Positions 1-7,588 of a stretch of DNA of 38,861 nucleotides are shown here, in pieces. The notes beneath the pieces were generated by a model, which was not told the origin of the DNA, searched no databases, and saw nothing but the letters and a program-made list of their open reading frames with translations. Position 1 is the first letter of the stretch. The number at the start of each line of letters is the position of its first letter. The DNA is taken from NCBI GenBank assembly GCA_030538075.1, contig JAUNUQ010000023.1, positions 1-38,861 on the forward strand, given 5' to 3'. A program made the translations under genes and the position numbers. Source of the stretch: Tissierellia bacterium. Its GTDB lineage: Bacteria > Bacillota > Clostridia > Tissierellales > Peptoniphilaceae.

Positions 1-174
1 AAAGAGTCGATGCTTAAATGCCCACACGAAAAACACCACAGTCAATACAATACCGAGTATGCTGAGTGCCTGTATTGTAATATTTGCAATTTTCGTCTTA
101 TTGAGGACGGGCTTCGTCCTCTCAAGTGGCTTCATCTTGCCACGTGGAATGATTTTGCCCATATTCTCTTCCAT
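1..174 (-). CDS. N-terminal part of a membrane protein, TVP38/DedA-like (partial)
   Basis: Reading leftward from an ATG at 174 there is an open frame of 58 codons that leaves the window with no stop. It begins MEENMGKIIP, has a basic, lysine-rich stretch of about 20 residues, then a hydrophobic helix at about residues 35-52 (ITIQALSILGIVLTVVFFVW). A GAGGG ribosome site lies just upstream, and an adjacent ATG at 177 is equally possible. A short basic cytoplasmic tail followed by one helix and KHRLF resembles the start of TVP38/TMEM64 (SNARE-associated, DedA superfamily) proteins, but the diagnostic part lies outside the window. The family call is an inference; only the single membrane segment is directly seen. 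Confidence 0.5.
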   Translation of the reverse strand, partial: MEENMGKIIPRGKMKPLERTKPVLNKTKIANITIQALSILGIVLTVVFFVWAFKHRLF

Positions 175-200
175 CATAATCCCTCGAATCTAACTAAATT

Positions 201-228
201 TACTATACTTCAATTATAGTATATTATA
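201..228 (-). promoter_or_regulatory. Possible promoter/operator of the left-edge membrane gene
   Basis: On the minus strand two TATAAT hexamers lie at 223-228 and 213-218. The second is inside a perfect inverted repeat, TACTATA-7-TATAGTA (201-221). No good -35 hexamer is visible, so this is a weak call based on the -10 match and the palindrome. Beyond it, 237-371 is AT-rich and shows nothing I can interpret. Confidence 0.3.
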
Positions 229-371
229 GAAATCAGATCCTTACGGAATCATTACAAAAATTTATTTTTTGAAATTCGATCAAAAATATCGTGATACTTA
301 ACAATTTCCACTAGAATTATATAGTAATAGGGCACCAAATGCAATTCTCCATAGGCAGTCCCTCTTAAATC

Positions 372-1187
372 TCATCTATTCATTTCATCTCTGCAAAAAT
401 GGATCAGCTCTATTTCTTCTCGATAAAGGGGCAGCCTGGCTTCCAGATGTAGCCTTACCTGCAAGGGCTGGATCAAACCTGCATCTCGTATGAGCAGACT
501 ATCCAGAAGAATTTTCTCTGTTGGTCCATATCCGAGAACTTGCCCCTCCTTTAAGATGAGGACGGTTTGAGAAATCCTCAGCACAAAATCCAAATCATGA
601 CTGGATAGGATGATGCGGGTCCCCTGCTCCATCGACTCCTTCAGGATTTGGATCATCTCCTCTCTCATCATCGGATCCAAGCCAGCCGTCGGTTCGTCAA
701 GGAAGAGGAGCTTCGGCTTCATCGCTAGGAGTCCGGCAAAGGCCGCCCTTTTCTTCTGTCCATAACTGAGTTGATAGATATTTTTATCCATACAGTCCTC
801 TAAGTGCACTCGGCGGACGGCTTCCCTGGCAAGGACTTCGACCGTCTTCTCATCATATCCCATATTGCGCAAGGCGAAGGAGACATCTTCAAGGATGGAG
901 GCATAGAAGATCTGCCGTTCTGGATCCTGCATCAACAGATTGACCTGTCTATGGTATTCTCGAAGGGCCTTCTTCTGATAGGATAGGGGTTTTCCCAGAT
1001 ATTCGATTATGCCAGAGCTTGGTTTCAAAATACCCAAGGCATTTAAAAATAAGGTGGACTTCCCTGACCCATTGCTGCCTATAACCGCAGTGCAGGGATC
1101 TTCTCCCAAATCCACATGGATGCCACGAAGGGCCTGCGATCCATCGGGATAGCTATAGTTGAGATCTCGAATTGTCAGCATGCCCAC
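372..1187 (-). CDS. cbiO: Cobalt/nickel ECF transporter ATPase CbiO
   Basis: ATP-binding subunit of a group I energy-coupling-factor importer for Co2+ (or Ni2+), working at the inner face of the membrane with CbiQ. Visible motifs are Walker A GSNGSGKST (residues 37-45), Q-loop near MQDPERQ (86-92), ABC signature LSYGQKKR (140-147), Walker B LLFLDEPTAGLD (160-171) and switch histidine H197. At 271 residues it is normal for CbiO/EcfA proteins. It is the last gene of cbiMNQO. The GTG start at 1187 follows directly on the cbiQ stop; an ATG two codons further in, behind AGGTG, is just as plausible. Transcription should follow the cobalamin riboswitch upstream of cbiM. Metal specificity is inferred from the riboswitch. 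Confidence 0.93.
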   Translation of the reverse strand: MGMLTIRDLNYSYPDGSQALRGIHVDLGEDPCTAVIGSNGSGKSTLFLNALGILKPSSGIIEYLGKPLSYQKKALREYHRQVNLLMQDPERQIFYASILEDVSFALRNMGYDEKTVEVLAREAVRRVHLEDCMDKNIYQLSYGQKKRAAFAGLLAMKPKLLFLDEPTAGLDPMMREEMIQILKESMEQGTRIILSSHDLDFVLRISQTVLILKEGQVLGYGPTEKILLDSLLIRDAGLIQPLQVRLHLEARLPLYREEIELIHFCRDEMNR

Positions 1188-1189
1188 AC

Positions 1190-1867
1190 CTAATAAAACC
1201 TTCCATCAAATAATTTGAGCTCAAGGGAAATATACCAGTCATTGGCACTTTGAAACATCCGCTGAAATAGACGACCTGCAACTCTCGAGCTGTTTTGAAT
1301 CAACCCAAACCGCCCTTTTGAACCACCCTTCAATTGCAATGCGACCTCTAAATCCCCCTTCATCTCAATGAATAAGGAGATAAATCGGTACATCAATAGC
1401 ATCATCTCCACCAGTATAGGAGGCAATTTGAGTCCGTTGGCAACATGAATCCATTGGCGAATGGGAGTCGTCAACGCCATGGCAAAAGTGGCGCTAATCC
1501 CTCCAAGGGAGCGGAGAAAGACATGGATTCCATACATCAACCCCTCTGCAGTCACTCCGATATATCGGGAACCGGTATAGAGAGAAAGATAGAATCCATC
1601 TGCCTGATCGGACCATGAAATGCTGAGGATCACACAGGTCAGCACTAAAAAAGCCAGCGGTATCCGAAAGAGATTTAGGTATCTGCCTAAGGGAATTCCC
1701 GCACCCCATACCAAAAGCAATAGGCAGCCCAGTATTTGGATCCAACTGAAGGCCATCTTGTCAAAGACCAAACCGGCGATGAGCACAGCAATGCCCATCG
1801 CCAGTTTAAAGTACGGATTCATATCCCTAAATCGATTCCTCTCAGCTAGGATATCAATGACCGACAT
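1190..1867 (-). CDS. cbiQ: Cobalt ECF transporter transmembrane component CbiQ
   Basis: T-component linking the metal-binding subunit CbiM to the ATPase CbiO. The 225-residue protein has several hydrophobic helices in its first 120 residues. Its C-terminal half is cytoplasmic and basic, with the conserved helical stretch LKLPPILVEMMLLMYRFISL, typical of the CbiQ/EcfT coupling helices. The start ATG lies inside the last codons of cbiN (14-bp overlap), so translation is probably coupled. Length and position between cbiN and cbiO agree with the family. Confidence 0.93.
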   Translation of the reverse strand: MSVIDILAERNRFRDMNPYFKLAMGIAVLIAGLVFDKMAFSWIQILGCLLLLVWGAGIPLGRYLNLFRIPLAFLVLTCVILSISWSDQADGFYLSLYTGSRYIGVTAEGLMYGIHVFLRSLGGISATFAMALTTPIRQWIHVANGLKLPPILVEMMLLMYRFISLFIEMKGDLEVALQLKGGSKGRFGLIQNSSRVAGRLFQRMFQSANDWYISLELKLFDGRFY

Positions 1868-2138
1868 GTTCCCTTTTCCCCTTCTTATAGCCTAGATAAT
1901 ATCCGATTATAATGGCCCCTAGTGCCGCCTGTGACGAGAAGAGTAGGGACTCAATTTCACCGCTCGGCAGTTCGATCAGGGGTTCAAACCAGACTTCATA
2001 ACCTGGATTGTTCTCGATAATGACCTCTTCAGCCTGGCCATCTGCACCTCCAAACTCTGCACCTCTTTGCAGATACAGGGGTACGATTACAATCGCAATC
2101 AGTAAGAGGACGAGCAGTATCTTAGTGGATCGTTTCAA
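1854..2138 (-). CDS. cbiN: Cobalt transport protein CbiN
   Basis: Small accessory subunit of the CbiMNQO importer: one N-terminal and one C-terminal helix with an extracytoplasmic loop. The conserved AEFGGADGQAEE just after the first helix and the C-terminal FSSQAALGAIIIGYYLGYKKGK are CbiN hallmarks. I choose the TTG at 2138 because AGGAGGG sits 8 nt upstream. It gives 94 residues, a normal length, starting MKRSTKILL. Earlier in-frame ATGs (2174, 2156) would add a charged leader and overlap cbiM more. The start lies inside the 3' end of cbiM (17-bp overlap), so coupled translation is likely. Confidence 0.9.
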   Translation of the reverse strand: MKRSTKILLVLLLIAIVIVPLYLQRGAEFGGADGQAEEVIIENNPGYEVWFEPLIELPSGEIESLLFSSQAALGAIIIGYYLGYKKGKREHVGH

Positions 2139-2847
2139 GACGGATTCCCTCCTCATATTGGTATACCTTTTCATAGAGTAATGCCGTCAGAATTCCCTCG
2201 GCGATGGCGATGGGAATCTGCGTCAGAGCGAAGACGGCTAAATAGGTGACGACCTGTCCACCAAAATCCCCTGCCGGATGTGCCAAAGCCAGTTGGATCG
2301 ATGTGATCACATAGGTACTGAGATTGCCAATCGCAGCAGCCGCGAATACGGCCACATAATTATTGACTCCCGACTTCTTAAGTGCCCGAAACAGATAATA
2401 GGCAATAAAAGGTCCCACCACCGCCATAGAAAAAGCGTTAGCACCCAGTGAGGTCAGCCCACCATGTGCCAGAAGCACTGCCTGAAAGAGCAGCACGACC
2501 AGTCCCAGCACTGCCATAGGCCAAGGTCCAAATAGCACAGCCCCAAGCCCCACACCCGTTGGATGAGAACAAGATCCAGTTACCGAAGGGATCTTCAGAG
2601 AGGACAAGAGAAACACAAAAGCACCTGCTAGCGCCAAGAGGAGCTTCTGCTCCGGGTGCTTCTCAGTTAACTCCGTGAGTTTTCGAAGGCCAATGATCAA
2701 GAAGGGCAAATAGACCACCCACCAGAACAACGCCCAAAACTTGGGCAAATAACCTTCCATGATATGCATCGCATGCGCATCCTGTGGTATGAGCACCACC
2801 AGATACAGCAGACTTGCGAGCATGAGCCATTTTGAATGCTTTTTCAA
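2122..2847 (-). CDS. cbiM: Cobalt ECF transporter substrate-binding subunit CbiM
   Basis: Membrane S-component that binds Co2+ (or Ni2+). With the TTG start at 2847 (GGAG 7 nt upstream) it has 241 residues and a classical signal peptide ending DAHA, followed by MHIMEGYLP. In this family the free N-terminal Met-His of the mature protein is known to enter the fold and ligand the metal, so the processed start fits exactly. About seven membrane helices follow; SVTGSCSHPTGVGLGAVLFG is the conserved core. The frame stays open upstream to 2922, but that extension runs through the intrinsic terminator of the leader and is not coding. First gene of cbiMNQO. Confidence 0.93.
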   Translation of the reverse strand: MKKHSKWLMLASLLYLVVLIPQDAHAMHIMEGYLPKFWALFWWVVYLPFLIIGLRKLTELTEKHPEQKLLLALAGAFVFLLSSLKIPSVTGSCSHPTGVGLGAVLFGPWPMAVLGLVVLLFQAVLLAHGGLTSLGANAFSMAVVGPFIAYYLFRALKKSGVNNYVAVFAAAAIGNLSTYVITSIQLALAHPAGDFGGQVVTYLAVFALTQIPIAIAEGILTALLYEKVYQYEEGIRLETIH

Positions 2848-2872
2848 ACGATCAGCTCCTTTGCATGAGGAA

Positions 2873-2900
2873 GAAAAAAACTCAACCATCCGGGGTTGAG
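2873..2900 (-). terminator. Riboswitch-controlled intrinsic terminator before cbiM
   Basis: On the minus strand CTCAACC-6-GGTTGAG forms a 7-bp stem directly followed by seven Ts (2873-2879). It lies between the cobalamin aptamer and the cbiM ribosome site. A second hairpin (2910-2933, GTAAT/CTTC paired with GAAG/ATTAC) precedes it. This layout fits transcriptional attenuation: B12 bound, transcription stops before cbiM. Confidence 0.85.
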
Positions 2901-2940
2901 AAACATTCTGTAATCTTCCCACCGAAGTATTACATTAGAT

Positions 2941-3063
2941 TATTTTAGGTATCCTGGCTCAACATCAACTCAATCGGCGCCTTCCCGTGAAGTGGCATAT
3001 GCCGATCAATCCGTATTACAGTAGCGGGGGCTGCTGCGGTCTCCAACCGCATTCCCTAAATCC
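2941..3063 (-). ncRNA. Cobalamin (AdoCbl-type) riboswitch aptamer
   Basis: Read on the minus strand, the leader shows the conserved blocks of the cobalamin aptamer in order: GGGAATGCGGTTGGAGACC, then GCAGCCCCCGCTACTGTAA, then GCCACT..GGGAAGGC, then AGCCAGGATACC. The ends close with a P1 helix, TTTAGG (3055-3060) with CCTAAA (2944-2949). Downstream is a terminator before cbiM, so the switch should turn off cobalt uptake when B12 is plentiful. Boundaries are approximate. Confidence 0.92.
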
Positions 3064-3077
3064 ATCCATGCACTTAG

Positions 3078-3107
3078 AGTATAGTACTTTCCCCTATCCT
3101 CTGTCAA
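3078..3107 (-). promoter_or_regulatory. Promoter of the cbiMNQO leader
   Basis: Minus strand -35 TTGACA (3102-3107), 18-bp spacer, -10 TATACT (3078-3083). The implied start near 3071 is just upstream of the riboswitch P1 helix. Confidence 0.8.
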
Positions 3108-3195
3108 ATTCAACGAGAGGATATTCCGATTTTCAAGGCATAATTTCCCATTTTCCCTGAGCAGCGAACATAAGGCAAAATTATCCTGATTTAAT

Positions 3196-3327
3196 GAACC
3201 TCGTTGGATTAGGTCTCGGGCAGTAGCTTTCTTCGAATCGCAGAAGCGTGCTCTTCGGAAAGCCTTACATCGGACCTACCAGCGACTCGAAAAGCATCTC
3301 GTCGGGTTAGGTCTCGGGCAGTAGCTA
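3196..3327 (+). repeat. 96-bp structured repeat, left cluster (one full and one partial copy)
   Basis: One full, diverged copy (3196-3293) and the first third of another (3294-3327) of the same unit found three times at 3603-3869, in the same orientation. The shared core contains TCTCGG(G)CAGTAGCTTTC, GAATCGCAGAAGCGTGCTCT and TCGGAAAGCCTT. The unit has strong self-complementarity (see the right cluster). No gene is supported here. Confidence 0.8.
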
Positions 3328-3357
3328 ACATTATTTCTTTTCTTAAATTGTCGTTCT

Positions 3358-3602
3358 TAGAATCTAATCCCCTCAATTTCATCTTATCGTAAGGCAAAAA
3401 GGGGTTAACAAGATTCGACTTCGGAGTATTTGGATAGAAAATCCGGCGCAGGAATCGGAGTGCTTGTGTCTCCCCAGCACCCCCTTTCTCAAAGTGCATT
3501 GGAGACACCGGAGATTCCGAGCCGAGATTTTCTCCAAATACGGAGCGGAGAAGCTGGTTAACCCCTTTTTGCCGTGCACCTCAATGACCCCTGATTCTAA
3601 AG
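3358..3602. repeat. ~245-bp imperfect palindrome between the two repeat clusters
   Basis: The arms match with small indels. GGCAAAAAGGGGTTAAC (3393-3409) is a perfect 17-bp inverted match to 3557-3573. GTATTTGGA (3426-3434) matches 3533-3541, followed by a shared GAAAATC. GTGTCTCC near 3467 matches 3501-3508, and TTAGAATC near 3358 matches the stretch before 3602. The centre is C-rich. Several short open frames cross it but none has a ribosome site; I regard it as non-coding. It could be two inverted, decayed copies of one repeat or the remnant of a small mobile element. Confidence 0.75.
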
Positions 3603-3869
3603 CATCTCACCGTGTTAGGGCTTCGGCAGTAGCTTTCTACGAATCGCAAATGCGTGCTCTTCGGAAAGCCTTGCACCGGACCTACCTACGACTCGAAAGA
3701 ACCTCGTCGGGTTAGGTCTCGGCAGTAGCTTTCTGCGAATCGCAGAAGCGTGCTCTTCGGAAAGCCTTGCACCGGACCTACCTACGACTCGAAAGAACCT
3801 CGTCGGGTTAGGTCTCGGCAGTAGCTTTCTGCGAATCGCAGAAGCGTGCTCTTCGGAAAGCCTTGCACC
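3603..3869 (+). repeat. 96-bp structured tandem repeat, right cluster (2.8 copies)
   Basis: Tandem units begin at 3603, 3699 and 3795; the second and third are essentially identical. Each unit holds a near-perfect hairpin TTCTGCGA-A-TCGCAGAA. The same stretch can instead fold as a closed three-way shape: GCTTTC paired with GAAAGC, enclosing TGCG-AAT-CGCA and GAAG-6-CTTC. A second hairpin spans the unit junction (GACCTA paired with TAGGTC, CGAC with GTCG). Because 96 is a multiple of three, the minus strand reads as a 32-residue protein repeat, but there is no ribosome site and its ATG overlaps a terminator, so I do not call a gene. Confidence 0.85.
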
Positions 3870-3894
3870 ACTCCTTCCATCCCTCGCATCAGAC

Positions 3895-3927
3895 ATAAAA
3901 AAGACAGCCCATAATTACGAGCTGCCC
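3895..3927 (-). terminator. Intrinsic terminator of the YpfJ-like gene
   Basis: Minus strand stem GGCAGCTC paired with GGGCTGTC (two G-U pairs), then TTTTTT, 13 nt after the stop codon of the 3940-4791 gene. Confidence 0.8.
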
Positions 3928-3939
3928 CTCTTTTCTCTT

Positions 3940-4791
3940 TTATAGATCCCGAATATTGAAGGTGTCCCCACCCTCTAAGCTCCCATCTTCCAAACCATTC
4001 ATAAACCAGCGCATCCTCTGTTCGCTACTACCATGGGTAAAGCTATCTGGCTGCACTCTTCCCGTCATCTTCTCTTGGATGGTATCGTCACCAACGGCTC
4101 CTGCAGCATTGATGGCCTCTTCAATATCCCCTGACTCTAGATATCCCTTCCCTTGAATATGCTTCGCAAAGAGACCTGCATAATAATCTGCTTGAAGCTC
4201 CACTCGAACGGATAGTTCGTTGAACTCTTTTTGACTGATCCGACCTCGATAACTGTGGAATTGTTCCAATACGCCCAATTCGTTTTGCACATGATGCCCA
4301 ACTTCATGGGCGATGACATAGGCAAATGCAAAATCTCCTGGAGCATCGAATTGTTGCTTTAACTTATCATAGAACTCCAGATCGATGTATATGGTACTGT
4401 CTTCTCCGCAGTAAAATGGTCCAACCTGTGAACTGGCCGTCCCACAACCGGTGCTCACTCCACCGGAGTATATGACCAATTTGGGAAGATTGTAGCGCAG
4501 GTTATTCTCTTGAAATACCTCTGTCCAGACATCCTCTAGATCTGCAAAAACCGTGGAGGAGAATTGATACAATTCCTCTTCCCTTTCCGTTGCCTGATAT
4601 TCCACATTTTGTGTCGTCGGTGCTTGATTGCGAGCCATGTCCAAGGTCGCACCCAAGTCTCCACCGGTTAGGACGAAGACGAGGATGAGCATGATGATGG
4701 AGCCACCACCTAATGCCATGCCCCCACCTGAAACCCTTTGGCCTCTCCTGTCCTCGACATTGCTACTCTGTCTTCTGCCTTTCCATTTCAA
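3940..4791 (-). CDS. ypfJ: YpfJ-family neutral zinc metallopeptidase (membrane-anchored)
   Basis: Predicted single-pass membrane metalloprotease. Residues 1-26 are polar and basic, residues 27-44 form a membrane helix, and the rest would be outside the cytoplasm. The zinc site is HEVGH at 162-166 with a likely third ligand E199 in ELQADYYAG. STGCGTASSQVGPFYC (113-128) is the other hallmark of this PF04228 family. At 283 residues it is normal. Start is TTG (4791) with GGGAGG 8 nt upstream. It stands alone, with its own terminator on the left. Substrate and role are not known from sequence. Confidence 0.9.
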   Translation of the reverse strand: MKWKGRRQSSNVEDRRGQRVSGGGMALGGGSIIMLILVFVLTGGDLGATLDMARNQAPTTQNVEYQATEREEELYQFSSTVFADLEDVWTEVFQENNLRYNLPKLVIYSGGVSTGCGTASSQVGPFYCGEDSTIYIDLEFYDKLKQQFDAPGDFAFAYVIAHEVGHHVQNELGVLEQFHSYRGRISQKEFNELSVRVELQADYYAGLFAKHIQGKGYLESGDIEEAINAAGAVGDDTIQEKMTGRVQPDSFTHGSSEQRMRWFMNGLEDGSLEGGDTFNIRDL

Positions 4792-4938
4792 CTCTATGCC
4801 CTCCCTTGTAATTTAATCATCGCTACTTCGAGGTAGTACATGTAAATCCCGTTTCAACTACATATATACCACTATTTTTCAATTTGAAGCGAATGATCAA
4901 TAATTCTTTTATAAAGTCTGTCGTCCTATTACTGGATA

Positions 4939-4968
4939 TGATAGAATGGAGCTATTAATCTCAGGAGG
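4939..4968 (+). promoter_or_regulatory. Extended -10 promoter and ribosome site of the glycosyltransferase
   Basis: TGATAGAAT at 4939-4947 is a good extended -10; the -35 is poor. AGGAGG at 4963-4968 lies 8 nt before the GTG start and fixes it. Confidence 0.55.
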
Positions 4969-4976
4969 TCAATGCG

Positions 4977-6206
4977 GTGAAAATTCTTTTGACATCGGAC
5001 TGGTTTGCCCCATCGGTAAATGGTGTGGTTGTCTCGATCATGAATTTATATAATGAGCTAAAAAATGCAGGTCACGAGGTTCGTATCCTCACTCTTTCTG
5101 ACTCGGATAAATCCTATATCGACGGGGACTTCTACTTTGTCCGTTCCTTTGCTGTAAAGGTCTATCCCAATGTCCGAGGAACCCTGATTATCACCAATAA
5201 GGTGATCGATGCACTGGTGGACTGGAAACCTGATATCATCCATAGCCAATGTGAATTTTTCACATATTCCTTTGCCTATCGGATTGCACGTAAAACTGGG
5301 GCCCCCCTCGTGCACACCTATCACACCCTATATGAATACTATACCAAATACGTCATCCCCAATGAGAAACTCGGTCAGATGATGGTGGGCTCGGCGATGC
5401 GGATCCGTCTAAAAAACGCAGCTGCGATCATTGCACCGACCCTTAAGGTCAAGAATAATCTGATTGAACATGATCTCAATGAAAAAATCGTCGTCATACC
5501 CACGGGAATCCATCTAGAGAAGTACTACGAAAGAATCCCTGATGAGAGAAAAACTGAGATCCGCGAAAAATACCAAATTCCAGAGGACCATAAAATCCTC
5601 ATCTGCTTAGGACGTGTCGCAGAGGAGAAGAATATTCAAGAACTGATCCAGAACTTTAAACTATTGATCCAGGTCTATCCAAAGGTGACCTTCCTGATCG
5701 TCGGCGATGGGCCCTATCGAGAAGATCTGATCCGGCTGGTTGAGGATAAGGGGCTCTCTGATCAGATCCTGTTTACAGGTATGATCAACCCTGCAGAGGT
5801 CAGGGACTATTATCAGACTGCGGATATCTTTATCTCCGCCTCTGTCAGTGAGACCCAGGGACTTACCTATGTCGAAGCAATGGCAAATGGACTCCCTGAA
5901 GTCTGCCGAAAAGACGAAGCCATTGACGGGGTAGTTCTTCCGGGAACCAACGGCTATCTATTTAAGAATAGCGCCGAGTTCGTCGAGTACACGAAGAGAC
6001 TTCTCGTCAACGAAGATCTCCATCGCCAATTTTCGGAGGCAGCCATTGAGACCAGCAAGAGTTTTAGTACTTATAACTTTGGACAAAGGGTCATCGCCCT
6101 ATACGAAGAGGTTCTAAAAAACCATAGGCCCGATTCCAATCTGGATCGACTGTTCGACATGGTACAGACGATAAAGATAAAGGGAACAAAGATCCTAAAA
6201 CCATAG
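4977..6206 (+). CDS. GT4 glycosyltransferase, probable diacylglycerol glucosyltransferase
   Basis: GT-B fold, family 4 retaining glycosyltransferase of 409 residues starting at GTG 4977. N-terminal motif SDWFAPSVNGVV (7-18) and acceptor-side HTYHTLYEYYTKY (113-125) are characteristic of the subgroup that glycosylates diacylglycerol to make membrane glycolipids. Donor-side motifs are GRVAEEKN (212-219), VGDGPY (242-247) and the E-x7-E pair SETQGLTYVE (E292, E300). In the usual GLPVV segment a Glu replaces Val (GLPEVCRKD). The gene is monocistronic, between its own promoter and a shared bidirectional terminator. The lipid acceptor is inferred from family similarity. Confidence 0.82.
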   Translation: MKILLTSDWFAPSVNGVVVSIMNLYNELKNAGHEVRILTLSDSDKSYIDGDFYFVRSFAVKVYPNVRGTLIITNKVIDALVDWKPDIIHSQCEFFTYSFAYRIARKTGAPLVHTYHTLYEYYTKYVIPNEKLGQMMVGSAMRIRLKNAAAIIAPTLKVKNNLIEHDLNEKIVVIPTGIHLEKYYERIPDERKTEIREKYQIPEDHKILICLGRVAEEKNIQELIQNFKLLIQVYPKVTFLIVGDGPYREDLIRLVEDKGLSDQILFTGMINPAEVRDYYQTADIFISASVSETQGLTYVEAMANGLPEVCRKDEAIDGVVLPGTNGYLFKNSAEFVEYTKRLLVNEDLHRQFSEAAIETSKSFSTYNFGQRVIALYEEVLKNHRPDSNLDRLFDMVQTIKIKGTKILKP

Positions 6207-6225
6207 TGAATTCCGTCAGACTAAA

Positions 6226-6281
6226 AACAGCTCCCCTTGGGCTGAAGGCCATATTTGGCCGTCATTCCAGGAGGAGCTGTT
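6226..6281. terminator. Bidirectional terminator between the glycosyltransferase and pdp
   Basis: AACAGCTCC (6226-6234) pairs with GGAGCTGTT (6273-6281), with an inner GGCC/GGCC helix. The minus side ends in TTTTT and the plus side in TCTCTTTGTTT. It serves both convergent genes. Confidence 0.8.
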
Positions 6282-6289
6282 CTCTTTGT

Positions 6290-7588
6290 TTAGTTTATCG
6301 TCTTAAAGATCAGTGGCCTGGGCTGAGCGCCATCTCCAAATTGATAGGCCGCCCTTAGTCGCTCCTTCGCCGCCTGCAGAGTATCTGCATCTGCGGATTG
6401 TAGCACAGCTAGGACCTCTCCTTCCAAGACCTGATCCCCTACTTTTTTGTGGAGCTTGATGCCGGCGGTATAGTCGATGGTATCAGTGACCTCCTTGCGA
6501 CCTGCACCGAGCATAGCCGCTGAAAGTCCCACTTCTTGTGCATCTATCTGCGTGATGATGCCCTTCTCCCCGGCTAGGAGCTCCGACTGATGGTCGGCAC
6601 TGGCGAAGGCATCCAAATCTTCCAAATAGGAGATGTCTGCGCCTTGCGCCTGAATCATCTCGATAAATTTGGCATAGGCTTCTCCACTCTCTATAGTGGC
6701 TAATGCTTCCTTTCGAGCTTGCTTCAGATCCATCTCTCTACCGAGCACGATCATCTGGGATGCCAGTTCGATCGACAGATCGGTGAGATCCTTTGGTCCT
6801 TGTCCACGAAGGGTCTGAATGACCTCTGCCATTTCGTTTCGATTGCCTACGGACTGCCCTAGGGGCTGATCCATGTCCGTGATCAATGCCACGACCTTTC
6901 TACCCGCCAGCTTTCCAATCTCCACCATGGTTCTGGCCAGCTCCTCTGCCCTTTCAATGTCCTTCATAAATGCCCCGCTGCCCACTTTGACATCCAATAC
7001 GATGGCACCAGCTCCCGAAGCCAGCTTCTTGCTCATGATGGAAGAGGCAATCAATGGAATGCTATCCACTGTAGCCGTCACATCTCGAAGAGCATAGATT
7101 TTTTTGTCTGCAGGTGCGAGGTTTCCCGTCTGCCCGATGACGCAGGCCCCTACTCGGTTGACGATTTCGAAGAATTCTGCAGGCTCTAATTGGGTCCGAA
7201 GCCCTGGTATGGCCTCCATCTTGTCCACAGTTCCCCCAGTGTGCCCGAGCCCTCTACCAGACATCTTGGCAATTTTAACTCCCAAACAGGCGGCAATCGG
7301 CGTGACGATAAAAGTGGTCTTGTCCCCAACACCACCGGTGCTGTGCTTATCTACGACCATTCCCTCGATGGCAGACAGGTCCACCATATCCCCTGAATGG
7401 GCCATACTCAACGTCAGATCCGTTGTTTCCTGGGGCTGCATCCCATTGAACCAGATTGCCATCAATAGAGCGGATACCTGATAATCTGGGATTTCTCCCT
7501 GGAGATATGCCCTAATCGTGAATTCGATTTCCTCTTTCGATAATACCTTCCCATGTTTCTTTTTCTCGATGATATCATATATCCTCAT
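6290..7588 (-). CDS. pdp: Pyrimidine-nucleoside phosphorylase
   Basis: Cytosolic enzyme splitting uridine, thymidine or deoxyuridine with phosphate into base plus (deoxy)ribose-1-phosphate. At 432 residues it matches the DeoA/Pdp family. KHSTGGVGDKTT (about 80-91) is the phosphate-binding signature, and MSGRGLGHTGGTVDKMEAIPG is the conserved substrate segment. The C-terminal domain (about 340-432) carries the usual sandwich. Third gene of deoC-cdd-pdp; its ATG lies within the end of cdd (14-bp overlap) with AAAGGAGGT 5 nt upstream. Pdp (broad pyrimidine) rather than strictly thymidine phosphorylase is the usual Firmicutes form, but sequence alone does not settle it. Confidence 0.93.
   Translation of the reverse strand: MRIYDIIEKKKHGKVLSKEEIEFTIRAYLQGEIPDYQVSALLMAIWFNGMQPQETTDLTLSMAHSGDMVDLSAIEGMVVDKHSTGGVGDKTTFIVTPIAACLGVKIAKMSGRGLGHTGGTVDKMEAIPGLRTQLEPAEFFEIVNRVGACVIGQTGNLAPADKKIYALRDVTATVDSIPLIASSIMSKKLASGAGAIVLDVKVGSGAFMKDIERAEELARTMVEIGKLAGRKVVALITDMDQPLGQSVGNRNEMAEVIQTLRGQGPKDLTDLSIELASQMIVLGREMDLKQARKEALATIESGEAYAKFIEMIQAQGADISYLEDLDAFASADHQSELLAGEKGIITQIDAQEVGLSAAMLGAGRKEVTDTIDYTAGIKLHKKVGDQVLEGEVLAVLQSADADTLQAAKERLRAAYQFGDGAQPRPLIFKTIN

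Noticed and set aside
10-219. A 69-residue plus-strand frame at the left edge
   Set aside because: No ribosome site; the opposite strand has a membrane-protein start with a ribosome site.
2848-2922. Upstream extension of cbiM
   Set aside because: It would translate the intrinsic terminator and has no ribosome site; TTG 2847 gives a proper signal peptide.
3196-3869. Possible CRISPR array
   Set aside because: The repeats are directly tandem at 96 bp with no unique spacers, and there are no cas genes.
3615-3896. A 93-residue minus-strand frame with a 32-residue internal repeat
   Set aside because: It is the 96-bp DNA repeat read in frame; no ribosome site, and its ATG overlaps the T-run of the neighbouring terminator.
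7104-7481. Long plus-strand frames inside pdp, eno, hppA and rnr
   Set aside because: Shadows of highly conserved genes; no motifs or ribosome sites of their own.
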